Positions 12,723 to 22,400 of a stretch of DNA of 23,884 nt are shown piece by piece. The notes under the pieces were generated by a model. It was not told the origin of the DNA and searched no databases. It saw nothing but the letters and a program-made list of their open reading frames with translations. Within the stretch, counting starts at the first letter, position 1. Every line of letters begins with the position of its first letter. Made by a program: the position numbers and the translations under genes. This DNA comes from a virus, in IMG/VR virus record IMGVR_UViG_3300020215_000137, positions 1 through 23,884 of that record; one strand, given 5' to 3'.

Positions 12723-15700
12723 TGCCGAAGCAGTCGGTTTCGCTGAATACATTTAACAGAGGCCGCGTTTCAAACCTAGCGCTCGCGCGTACCGACATCG
12801 ACCGCATCGCGATGTCGGCGGAGACGCAGACCAACTACGTCCCACGGGTTCTTGGGTCGATGATGCTTCGACCGGGGTTGAAATATATCGACTCAACACT
12901 CTCTGACAATCAGGCCCATCATCTGCCGTTCGTATTCTCGACAGACGATCAGGCGCTGATCGAGCTGACGAACGAATCCATGCGGGTGCGGGTCAATGAG
13001 ACAGTTATCTCGCGCTCGGCCGTATCTACTACGATGCGCGGCGGTGACTTCTCCGCCGACGTAACTAATTTCAACAAGCAGACCGATCTTGCTGCATTTC
13101 CAGCGATCGGCAACGAAGTGGCTTTCAGTCCAGACGGGACTATTCTGGCGGTTGCCCACAACAACGGCAGCAGCCGCACGGTTACGTGCTACTCGGTTTC
13201 CGGAACCACTCTTACCGCACTTACAAATCCAACGGGCGGCAGTACCACGGCCAATGGTCTTTCGGTGGCCTTCTCCCCCGCCGGGGATGTTCTTGTCGTT
13301 GGTAATGATAGCGCTTCTGGTTGGGATGCATGGTCGATTAGTGGCACTGGGGCGAGCGCCACCTTCAGCATTCTGACCACCCCAGCGCTCAATCCAGGCG
13401 ATGCCGTCAATGGCGTGGAATTTTCACCGGATGGGCAGTTCCTTGCCCTGGCACATGCCGTTAGTCCATTTGTCAGCATCTATCAGATTAGCGGTAGCGG
13501 AGCATCAACGAGCTTCACGCTTCTCTCCAATCCAGCGACCCTTCCTGCGGGCACTGGAAATGGTGTGGGTTGGTCGTATGACAGCAGGTTTCTGGCCGTG
13601 GCGCATACGACGACACCGTTTGTTACCATCTATGAAGTCAACGGCACTACGTTCACAAAACTAAGTGACCCTGGCACGCTACCGAACGCCAACGGCAACG
13701 GTGTGACGTTCAGCAGGGACGGCAACTATATGGCCGTTGCTCACGGCACGTCTCGCTTCATTACCATTTATTCTATCTCCGGGACAACGTTCACCAAGGT
13801 AACCGATCCGGCCACACTGCCTACTGGCGGTGCGTTCGATTGTGCTTTCAGCTCCGATAACCAGTTCTTGGCCGTGGGGCACGATGTCTCGCCATTCATA
13901 TCCATCTATCGAAATGTCTCTGGCACTTGGACCAAACAGTCCAATCCAGCAACACTTCCTGATGACGACTGTCAGGGAGTAGCATTCTCTCCAAACAACA
14001 ACCTGCTGTTCACGACAGGGCCGACCAGTCCATTCCATACGTTCTATCAAGCCTATCAGTGGCTAGACATGGATGGGAGCGGGGCGAGCAGCACGTATTC
14101 GTCCGGCGGCGGGACTTACGAGACGGCATTTACGCAGACCATAACGGGCGCATCTCCGGTCGCGGCTGGCGCGAACGGTCTGAACGTTCGCAACGTGATT
14201 GATGGGTCTCTTCTGACCCGAACCGGAAACAAAGTTAAGCTGACATTCAAGTCGGCAACCAGCGGTTCGCAGAACTTTATCATCGACAAGTGCTATATCG
14301 GCAAGCAAGCGTCGAGCGGCGATGCTTACGATTTTGCTTCTGCCCCCACTCAGGTCACGTTCAATGGCGGATCAGCCGGGTTCACCATCTCGAATGGCGG
14401 CAATACGCTCACCAGCGATGAGATCGTGTTTGATTTCGACGGAAGCGACATCATTGTGTCGTTTCACACCGTCAGCAACACTGGCGAAGGATTTTCTGTA
14501 AAGACCGCCGCATCTAGTGCGATGCAGGCGTATTACAAGAGTGCCTCTGACGACAGCGGTACGGTGAATGCTTCCGGCTATTCCGATATGAGCCGTGACC
14601 TGGCTGGCTTGACGAAGATCGAAGCTCTGGAGGCCACTGACGGCGGTGCCGGCCTGTTCTTCGTCGGCACGCTCTACAATGAGGCCAAGCGCGTCCAAGC
14701 TGTTTCGATTCTGAATGCCGACAAGAACGATGAACACGCACTCAGGATCACGGTCGATCAGGGCAAGATAATGCTCCGGGTCGGGTCTGAATACGGTGAG
14801 GAAGACCTGGTCGGTGAGACAACTCTTGGGGTTGGTACGCACTCTCTCGCATTTACCCCGACGACCAATCTGTTCTTTGTTCAGTTCTCATCGAACACCG
14901 AATATTCATCGATCCTGTCGAGCTGCCAGATCGAGGGTTCGGGAGATATGACTCTCCCAACGGTCTGGGGAACGTCGGATCTGGATTTCATCAACTACGC
15001 TCAATCTGGCGATATCGTCTATGTCGCCTGCAAGGACAACCCAAGATACAAGATCGAGCGCCGGGCAACACGTTCGTGGTCGATCGTCAAATATCAACCG
15101 GAAGATGGGCCGTTCAGGACACTGAACACCTCTCTGATCACCCTGACGCCATCTGCCCTGTCCGGTGATATTACTCTGACCGCCAGTCGTGACTTGTTCC
15201 GCGAAACCCATGTTGGGGCGCTGTTCAAGATCAGGTCCGCGGGCCAACAGACATCCGACAGTTTCAACGGCGCCAATCAGTTCTCGGCAAATAACATCCG
15301 GGTGACGGGCGTCGATAACGCCCGAGCGATTTCAATTACTCGTTCAGGAACCTGGTCAGCCACAATCACGCTTCAGCGTTCGCTCTCTGAACCCGGTAAC
15401 TGGACCGACGCCGTCGAGTTCACCAGCAACGGCACGTCCACCTATACAGACGATCTTGATAACCAGATCGTCTATTACCGGATCGGAATTAAAACTGGAG
15501 ACTACACCTCTGGCACCGCCACAGTGGTGATGGAGTATGCCTCTGGCGGCATTGTTGGTGTTGCGCGTGTAACAGCTTTCACCGATCGCCAGAATGTTGA
15601 CGCCATTGTCCTGACGCGGTTCGGTTCGACCGATGCGTCGGAAAACTGGAATGAGGAGGTCTGGTCGGACTTCCGCGGCCATCCGTCTGCTGTAGCAATT

Positions 15701-16969
15701 TATGAAGGTCGATTGGGTTGGGCCGGCAAGGACCGCCTTACCCTGTCCGTTTCGGACGCTTATGAGAGCTTTGACGAAGAGACGGAAGGGGACTCAGGTC
15801 CGATCAACCGCACGATCGGTGAAGGCCCGGTCGATACGATCAATTGGCTTGTCCCTTCCAAAACGCTCATCATGGGCGGTGAGGGCGCGGAGTTCTCTGT
15901 CGGAACCACGGCGTTTGACGAAGTCCTCACTCCGTCGAACTACAACAACGATCCTGTTACGAACATCGGTTCGGCTCCTGTTGCGGCAATAAAGATCGAC
16001 AAGGAAGTGATCTTCGCTGCTCGTACACGGACGAAGGTCTACCAACTTTCATACCAGTCGGACATTTACAATTACACCACTGCTGACCTCACCCGTCTCA
16101 TCCCGGAGATGTGCGAGGACGGGATTGTCCGGATCGAATACCAGAGATACCCGGACACCAGGCTTCATTGTGTCCTGGAGGATGGAACGGTTGCGCTGCT
16201 GATTTTTGAGCGCGAAGAGGATGTTGTCTGCTGGGTCGATATCGAGACGGATGGGTTGATTGAGGATGTGGTAATTCTCCCCGCTGATGACGGGGTGGAA
16301 GAGGACAAGGTCTATTACGTTGTCAATCGCACCATCAACGGATCAACCAAACGATACCTCGAGAAGTGGGCGCTGGAATCCGAATGTGTTGGCGGGACGC
16401 TGAACAAGCAGGCGGATTCGTTCAAGATATTCACCAATGACCCAGCGTCAGCGACGGTCACAGGTCTTTCCCATCTTGAAGGCGAAAGCGTTGTGGTCTG
16501 GGCGGACGGGAAGTGTCTGGATGACTCCAATGGAGACATCGCGACTTTCACCGTCTCCTCGGGCCAAATCTCGCTGACCAATGACGGATCAGCTTACACC
16601 GCGACTACGGGCATTGTCGGTCTCGCCTATCGGGCGCGGTTCAAATCAACCAAGCTCGCTTATGCGGCAGGTGGCGGGTCTGCTCTGAACCGGAAGAAGA
16701 AGATCACTCGATTGGGTCTGATCCTCGCCTACGCTCATGCGAAGGGCATTAAGTTTGGCGACTCTTTCGACTCTGACAAGATGCGCCAGATGCCCTCCAT
16801 GGAGAATGGACAGGCGGTTGATGAGGATACCGTTCACACCCATTACGATGAGCCGCTGACTTCTCCGATCGGAGGATGGGATACGGATTCACGTCTTTGT
16901 CTGGAAAGCAACGCCCCCCGTCCGTGTACCGTTCTCGCGGCAACGGTTGAAGTTGAAACGAATGGCTAG
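12722..16969 (+). CDS. Tail tubular protein B-like nozzle protein with inserted beta-propeller
   Basis: The frame is open from 12662, but the ATG at 12722 overlaps the previous stop and starts at the conserved end: SLNTFNRGRVSNLALARTD, then ETQTNYVPRVLGSMMLRPGL, typical of podovirus nozzle/stabilisation proteins. The product has 1415 residues, far longer than T7 gp12 (794). Residues about 125-447 are seven WD40-like blades. Residues about 455-620 look like a beta-sandwich. The C-terminal half returns to the nozzle pattern: DFRGHPSAVAIYEGRLGWAG, NRTIGEGPVDTINWLVPSK, then KKKITRLGLILAYAHAKGI near 1322 and a YDEPLTS end. It should form the hexameric tail nozzle that controls DNA release. The added propeller may contact the host surface or fibres (inference). 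Confidence 0.85.
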   Translation: MPKQSVSLNTFNRGRVSNLALARTDIDRIAMSAETQTNYVPRVLGSMMLRPGLKYIDSTLSDNQAHHLPFVFSTDDQALIELTNESMRVRVNETVISRSAVSTTMRGGDFSADVTNFNKQTDLAAFPAIGNEVAFSPDGTILAVAHNNGSSRTVTCYSVSGTTLTALTNPTGGSTTANGLSVAFSPAGDVLVVGNDSASGWDAWSISGTGASATFSILTTPALNPGDAVNGVEFSPDGQFLALAHAVSPFVSIYQISGSGASTSFTLLSNPATLPAGTGNGVGWSYDSRFLAVAHTTTPFVTIYEVNGTTFTKLSDPGTLPNANGNGVTFSRDGNYMAVAHGTSRFITIYSISGTTFTKVTDPATLPTGGAFDCAFSSDNQFLAVGHDVSPFISIYRNVSGTWTKQSNPATLPDDDCQGVAFSPNNNLLFTTGPTSPFHTFYQAYQWLDMDGSGASSTYSSGGGTYETAFTQTITGASPVAAGANGLNVRNVIDGSLLTRTGNKVKLTFKSATSGSQNFIIDKCYIGKQASSGDAYDFASAPTQVTFNGGSAGFTISNGGNTLTSDEIVFDFDGSDIIVSFHTVSNTGEGFSVKTAASSAMQAYYKSASDDSGTVNASGYSDMSRDLAGLTKIEALEATDGGAGLFFVGTLYNEAKRVQAVSILNADKNDEHALRITVDQGKIMLRVGSEYGEEDLVGETTLGVGTHSLAFTPTTNLFFVQFSSNTEYSSILSSCQIEGSGDMTLPTVWGTSDLDFINYAQSGDIVYVACKDNPRYKIERRATRSWSIVKYQPEDGPFRTLNTSLITLTPSALSGDITLTASRDLFRETHVGALFKIRSAGQQTSDSFNGANQFSANNIRVTGVDNARAISITRSGTWSATITLQRSLSEPGNWTDAVEFTSNGTSTYTDDLDNQIVYYRIGIKTGDYTSGTATVVMEYASGGIVGVARVTAFTDRQNVDAIVLTRFGSTDASENWNEEVWSDFRGHPSAVAIYEGRLGWAGKDRLTLSVSDAYESFDEETEGDSGPINRTIGEGPVDTINWLVPSKTLIMGGEGAEFSVGTTAFDEVLTPSNYNNDPVTNIGSAPVAAIKIDKEVIFAARTRTKVYQLSYQSDIYNYTTADLTRLIPEMCEDGIVRIEYQRYPDTRLHCVLEDGTVALLIFEREEDVVCWVDIETDGLIEDVVILPADDGVEEDKVYYVVNRTINGSTKRYLEKWALESECVGGTLNKQADSFKIFTNDPASATVTGLSHLEGESVVVWADGKCLDDSNGDIATFTVSSGQISLTNDGSAYTATTGIVGLAYRARFKSTKLAYAAGGGSALNRKKKITRLGLILAYAHAKGIKFGDSFDSDKMRQMPSMENGQAVDEDTVHTHYDEPLTSPIGGWDTDSRLCLESNAPRPCTVLAATVEVETNG
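13094..14062 (+). repeat. Seven-unit repeat encoding a beta-propeller in the nozzle gene
   Basis: Units of about 45-50 codons recur. Each has an 'xxVAFSPDG..LAVAH' strand pair, 'SPFVSIY' and 'NPATLP' spaced 45-47 codons apart in the best copies: N/DPxTLP occurs at about 13529, 13670, 13805 and 13943, and PFVSIY-type strings occur in units 3-6. Units 1, 2 and 7 are diverged, as would be expected of the ends. Seven copies would close one complete propeller. Confidence 0.7.
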
Positions 16970-17330
16970 GATCGAGCTTCGGCCGATCCGGGCCGGAGAC
17001 TATGAGGCGATCTATGGAGAGCCCCTAAAGCACTCCATCCGGGGATGGGTTGCGACAGTAGACGGAGAGCCCAAGGGGATAGCCGGCGTGGCATACGTCA
17101 GTGGTCAGGTGAATGCCTTCTCCCGGTCTCTCCCCGGTCTACCGAGAACATGGATTGCAAGGGGTGCGTTAGCCACTCTTCGGATGATCCGCGAAATGAA
17201 CTGTCCGGTCCTTGCTGTTGCAGATCCGGAGATACCAACCGCCCCGGCGTTTCTAGAGCGCTGCGGGTTCGAACACGTCACGACCAATTCTCAAGGCGAG
17301 GTCTTTAGATGGCGCAAGCAGCCGCAATAG
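16962..17330 (+). CDS. GNAT-like acetyltransferase-fold protein
   Basis: The protein has 122 residues from the ATG at 16962, overlapping the nozzle gene by 8 bases; upstream TTG codons are less likely. It has a GNAT-type layout: MARIELRPIRAGDYEAIYGE at the first strand and helix, GWVATVDGEPKGIAGVAYV as the beta2-beta4 core, a helix LATLRMIREM and the common C-terminal motif APAFLERCGFEHV. The acetyl-CoA pyrophosphate loop (Q/RxxGxG/A) is not clear; GLPRTWIARGALAT is the nearest candidate, so the protein may be structural rather than catalytic. In T7 the small internal protein gp13 occupies the same place. Gene order therefore suggests a minor virion component or an ejected effector. Confidence 0.6.
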   Translation: MARIELRPIRAGDYEAIYGEPLKHSIRGWVATVDGEPKGIAGVAYVSGQVNAFSRSLPGLPRTWIARGALATLRMIREMNCPVLAVADPEIPTAPAFLERCGFEHVTTNSQGEVFRWRKQPQ

Positions 17331-17905
17331 CAGCCACGGTCGTCAGTACCGTTGGCACTATTGTGTCGTCCAATGACGCCGCAGCAGCCGCTCGTGCTGA
17401 GGGTGATAACGCCCGCAAGATAGGTGACTGGCAGGCCGCACAGCTACGTCAACAGGCAGGACAGGAAAGAGCGGCGGCACAGCGTCAGGCTGAGAATGAG
17501 CGGCGTGCCGGTCGTCTTGCTGTGTCCAAGGCAAGGGCAATTGCTGCAGGCTCCGGCGGGGGTGCCTCTGATCCCACGGTGATGAACATCTATTCCGACC
17601 TCGCGGCGGAAGGCGAAACGAACGCCATGACGACCCTGTGGGAAGGCGAAGAAGCGGCCAGGGGTCTGGAAGCCCAAGCTGCCGGGGCTCAGTATGAAGG
17701 TGCGGCGGCGTACGAAGCGTCTCGTATGACCTCACGAGCCTATAAGCGGGCTGGGTATCTTTCTGCCGCCGGGAATCTCTTGGCTGGTGGATCGGATTTC
17801 TATTCCAAGTATGGGATGGCTGATGCCCCGGCCTATGCCGGAGCCACGCTGAAGCCGGGTTACTCTGACGGGACGTACGGGCGCACCCGTGCGAACTTCG
17901 GCTAA
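17309..17905 (+). CDS. Internal virion protein B-like (T7 gp14-like)
   Basis: The protein has 198 residues, almost the size of T7 gp14 (196). The N-terminus is a hydrophobic Ala/Val/Thr segment (MAQAAAIAATVVSTVGTIVS) suited to outer-membrane insertion. A long Ala/Gln/Arg helix follows (QLRQQAGQERAAAQRQAENE), then GSGGGASDPTVMNIYSDLAA and a second Ala-rich helical stretch, ending in a Gly/Tyr-rich tail (YSDGTYGRTRANFG). The family is ejected first and forms the outer-membrane part of the translocation conduit. The ATG lies within the GNAT-like gene with GAGG 7 bases upstream. Confidence 0.75.
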   Translation: MAQAAAIAATVVSTVGTIVSSNDAAAAARAEGDNARKIGDWQAAQLRQQAGQERAAAQRQAENERRAGRLAVSKARAIAAGSGGGASDPTVMNIYSDLAAEGETNAMTTLWEGEEAARGLEAQAAGAQYEGAAAYEASRMTSRAYKRAGYLSAAGNLLAGGSDFYSKYGMADAPAYAGATLKPGYSDGTYGRTRANFG

Positions 17906-19494
17906 TGGCGAAACTCCCAACGACCCTGGGTGAGAGAGCGGTCCCAAGGCCGCGCCGTGGCGTTGTTGCCGTTCGTCCGGGCATTGTCGAAGGCGCGATG
18001 CTGGAGAGCGCGAAGCTAAACCAATATGCCTTCCAGCGATTTGGTCAAGATCTGCAACAGGTCTCCGAAACCCTGTATGCAAAAGAGCAGCAGACACTTG
18101 AGATCGCCCGCAGGCAAAAGCTATCCGACAGTCGTATCGGGGCATTCACTGAGCTTGCCGACCTTCAGTTGGCTTTCGATGTCACCAAAGATCCGGCTAC
18201 GGCGGGTGATAGGTGGAAGGCCGATACCGACCGCATCTACAAGAAATATGAGCAAGGGCTTGGTGGCGACGCGGCGCTGATCAGCGCGTTCAAGGAAGAC
18301 TTCGAAACCAAACGGTTATCGGGTGCCCTGGATGTCAGGACCAAGGCTGTCAAGTTCGTCAATGACAAAAGCATAGCCGATCTGGATGCCAAGTCCGACA
18401 CCCTGCTGAGCCTGATGTCAGGCAATCAAGACCCTGTACGTGAGCAGCAGATTGTCGATGAGATGATGTTGCTGACCGAAGATGCGGTCGAGACTGGTGT
18501 CATCTCTGCGGAAGAGGCCGGTAAGCGCCGCCGCGATTTCGCATCGAAGGGTCAAGAGGCCCGCGCGCGTAACGATATCATCCTCAATCCAGAATCCGCC
18601 TTACTTAAGCTAAACGATCCGAACAGCTACAAGGGCATGGATGAGGTAAAGCGCACGACGCTGGTGGATATGGCGACCCGCCGCGTTGATGCACTCAGGT
18701 CTGACCGTATTCGTCTTGCGGAGAAGGCGGAACGCGATGCCGAAAAAGCGTTGAAGCTTCAGGGCGACACGCTATTCAAGGACTTGTCCGGCAAGGCCGC
18801 AGACAAAAGCCTTACACGCGACGACGTGGAAGCAGCAAGGCCGAACCTTGATCCAACGGACTACCGCGCGCTTTTGGCTGATCTGGAAAAGCAGGACGAT
18901 CCAGAGAAGGTGGTTGATGATCCCGGTGTGGTCGCCAATCTGGAATTTCGCGTCGATAACGAGGATATCAGGCAGGACTTGTTGAAGGCGCTAAACAGCA
19001 AGGAGATATCGCTCGCTACGTTCCGGTCGCTGAATCAGAAGAACCGTGAGATGCGAAAGCCAGATGCAACTGATGGCCCGCCGTCTCCGTTCAAGTCAGG
19101 TCGCGAGTTCGTCAAAACCACCCTTAATCCCGGTGATTTGTTGGATGGTCCGGCTGCGGCAGTCGCGCGAAGCGGTCTCGCTAATGCCCTTGTGGAATAC
19201 GACAACTGGGCCGAAGCACATCCCGAGGCAACCAGGGCCGAAGCTCAGCAGCAAGCCAATGACATCGTGGCTCGCTACCAAGCGGTGAACTACAGCCAGA
19301 TGAGTCTCGCGACGGGTTTGCCCACGGGCTACACGGGCAGTCGCGAAGACCTGAAGGCCGCCGATCTTGATGCTGCCGAAGATCGGGTGTTGGACGATCT
19401 CGAAATGAACCGTATCACTGAGGCGCAGGCTGCGCAGGAACTTCGCAAGATCAACAGTTGGCGCGCCATCCTTGAAAAGCGAGTGAAGCAGTAA
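17905..19494 (+). CDS. Internal virion protein C-like (T7 gp15-like ejection protein)
   Basis: The protein has 529 residues, mostly charged helices with no membrane segment. It is Asp/Lys/Arg rich, with long helical runs such as ARRQKLSDSRIGAFTELADL, IRLAEKAERDAEKALKLQGD and AEAQQQANDIVARYQAVN. A Pro/Arg-rich N-terminus (RAVPRPRRGVVAVRPG) precedes the first helix. T7 gp15 is longer (747) but similarly all-helical and forms the periplasmic tube. Assignment rests mainly on position between the gp14-like and gp16-like genes and on this helical character. Start and stop both overlap neighbours (TAATG). Confidence 0.65.
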   Translation: MAKLPTTLGERAVPRPRRGVVAVRPGIVEGAMLESAKLNQYAFQRFGQDLQQVSETLYAKEQQTLEIARRQKLSDSRIGAFTELADLQLAFDVTKDPATAGDRWKADTDRIYKKYEQGLGGDAALISAFKEDFETKRLSGALDVRTKAVKFVNDKSIADLDAKSDTLLSLMSGNQDPVREQQIVDEMMLLTEDAVETGVISAEEAGKRRRDFASKGQEARARNDIILNPESALLKLNDPNSYKGMDEVKRTTLVDMATRRVDALRSDRIRLAEKAERDAEKALKLQGDTLFKDLSGKAADKSLTRDDVEAARPNLDPTDYRALLADLEKQDDPEKVVDDPGVVANLEFRVDNEDIRQDLLKALNSKEISLATFRSLNQKNREMRKPDATDGPPSPFKSGREFVKTTLNPGDLLDGPAAAVARSGLANALVEYDNWAEAHPEATRAEAQQQANDIVARYQAVNYSQMSLATGLPTGYTGSREDLKAADLDAAEDRVLDDLEMNRITEAQAAQELRKINSWRAILEKRVKQ

Positions 19495-22400
19495 TGGCCG
19501 ACCTTATTGATGCAGACGATGGGTCCAATGAATACATGGCCTATCGTGATCGCGCTGGGTCGGAGTCTTTGATCGACGCTGCACGGGCCAGGCGTGATCA
19601 GAGAGCCAAACCTACTCAGGTCCAGCCCACCACCCCCAAGCCGTCACAAACCGACCCTGCGGTCATTGTAGCGCCCCCTGCGGCTGGGGCTGTCGACAAG
19701 GTAATTGGTGTCGTCAAGGATATTGGCCGGGGTGTACTGGAGGCTCCAAAGCAGGCAATCGGCGGCGTTTCCGACGCTGTCCATGAGCTATTCACCGCAG
19801 GCGATCATCTGGCTGATTGGCTGAATGAAAACGTCATTGATTTGGAGATTGGTGAGCGCCAAGACCCAGCAACGCTTAATCCAATCGGTCAGTTGCTGCA
19901 AAACCCTGCCGAGGCAATTGCAGGGAGTGGCGATGAGGTGGGAGAGGCCAAGTCGGTCACTGGCGGACTGGCGCGTGACGCCGTTCAGTTTATTACCGGC
20001 ATGGCCGGCCCGACAAAGGCTCTCAAGGCCGCAGGCGTTCCGACAGCACCGGCAATGATGGCCGGCGGTGCTTATTCTGACGTAATGGCGCAGAGTCCGG
20101 AAGAAGACACACTGGCGGAATTTGTCCAAAAGTATCCTCAGTTTGAGAATCCCGTCACCGAGTTCCTTTCCTCCGACACGAACGATCCGGAAGTCGTTAA
20201 GCGCCTGAAGAATGCTGTTGAAGGTTTTCTGGGTGGCGAGCTGACAGATGGGTTTGTTCGCGGTCTTAAGTTCATCGCCTCAAAGCGCAAGGCCGCCCCA
20301 CAGATCGGGGCGCAACCGATGCCGAATCAAATCGAGCAGCCACAACTTAAGTCACAGGACTTGGCGCTGCTTGGTGACTCCTCTGCTCCGCTGGTCGAGA
20401 TCAAGGACCCGCCCGCCGCAGATCGAGCTGTTGCTGGGAAGATCGAGAGGGGACTGACCGAAACCGAGACGGGCGTCCCGGATGAGGTCGCGGCCACAGC
20501 TCTAACGAAATCCGGAGAACCCGGCGGCAAAGAGGTCTATGTCAACTTCGCGCGGATCAACTCTCCGGATGACGTGAAGTCTGTCATCGGTCAGATGGCC
20601 GATGCGTTCTCTGGTCATATTGATGAGACACGACGTGGCGTTCGGACGAATGAGGCAACCCAGGAAGCCGCCGATGCTTTGGGCATGTCCGTTGCTGACG
20701 TTCTGCGTCGCCGGAAAGGGCAGGGGTTCAACGCCGAAGAAGCTTTGGCTGCACGCCAACTTCTAACATCGTCCGGAGAAAAACTCCTGGAGGCGGCAAA
20801 GAAGGCTGCGGCCCCCGGCGCATCCCCTGCCGATCAATATGTGTTCCGCAAGATGATGGCGACCCACTACGCTATCCAGGCTGAAGTAATCGGTGCCAGA
20901 ACAGAAACGGCCCGTGCGCTCCAGTCATGGTCGATTCCCGCGGGCGGGAGCGCGGAGCAAATGAAGGCGCTGGAAGCGATGATCGCCAACTCCGGTGGGT
21001 CTGATGTCTCTGCCCAAATGGCGAAGCGCCTGGCTTTGCTTGCCGAGAGCGGGGCAGACGCAGCGACGATCAATCAAGCCGTCCGCAAGGGATGGTCTGC
21101 AACCACCATGGACGCGGTCAAAGAGTTCTGGATCAACGGTCTTCTGTCCAGCCCGACGACGCACATCGTCAACACGGTATCGAACTTCCAGGTCGCGCTT
21201 CAGCAAATTGCCGAGCGCGGGATTGCTGGGAAGGTTTCCAGGATGACAGGATCTGGCGGTGTCGCCGAAGGCGAAGCGACTGCCATGATGTTCGGGCTTG
21301 TCCAGGGCACCAAGGATGCGTTCATAACGGCCGCCAGAACAGCCCACACCGGGGAAGCGCCGACAATGCTCGGCAAGATGGATGCCGTGCGGGAACCGGC
21401 GATTTCCGCGAGGGCATTCAATCTCGATGAAGGTGGTGGCGTTGGTCGAACGGTGGATCTGCTGGGGTCGGCGCTTCGCATTCCCGGTCGTGCATTGGAA
21501 ACACAAGACGCTTTCTTTAAGTCCATCGGGTATCGGATGGAGCTTTGGGCACAATCCTATCGACAGGCTTCATCGGAAGGTTTGGAAGGCAAGGCTCTTG
21601 GAGAGCGCGTTGCTCAGCTCGTGAACGACCCACCCGAGAACATTCGCATCGCCGCTGCTGACGCAGCGCTCTATAACACCTTCACCAATGAGACCGGCGA
21701 GATTGGCAAGTCTGTCATGAAACTCCGGGGCTCGTGGGCACCCATCACCTTCGTCCTTCCTTTCGTCCGAACCCCCGTCAACATTGCTCGCTATTCATTC
21801 GAGCGCACCCCACTTGCGCCTCTCGTTGGGCAATGGCGCGCCGACATTGCTGCTGGTGGCGCCCGTCGTGATCTCGCGCTTGCCCGTATGGCTACCGGTT
21901 CCGCGGCAATGACCATCGCCGCTGATATGGCGATGAATGGTCAACTGACTGGTCGCGGTCCTTCTGATCCGGCCGAACGTGCCGCGCTTCAGCGTACCGG
22001 CTGGCAACCATACTCCGTTCGCGTCGGTGACAAGTGGGTTGCCTATAACCGTCTTGATCCTCTTGGACAGACCCTTGGATTTGCCGCCGACTTTTCCGAA
22101 GCCATGGGCCGCGGGGATATAGACCCCGAAGATATGGACGAATGGCAAGAGGTCATGGCTGGGGGTATCGGTGCCGCTTCTCAATTCGCCGTCAACAAGA
22201 CCTATCTGCAGGGACTGGCGGACCTTCTCAACATGACGACCGACCCAAATCGGTACGGTGAGGGTTACGTAAATGATTTCATCGCATCGTTCGTTCCGTT
22301 CACATCGGCTATGGGTGCGGCTGAGAGATTCGTTGATCCGACCGGGCGAGAAGTAGAAACCCCAATGGACGCCATGCTGGCGAAAATCCCCGGCCTCTCT

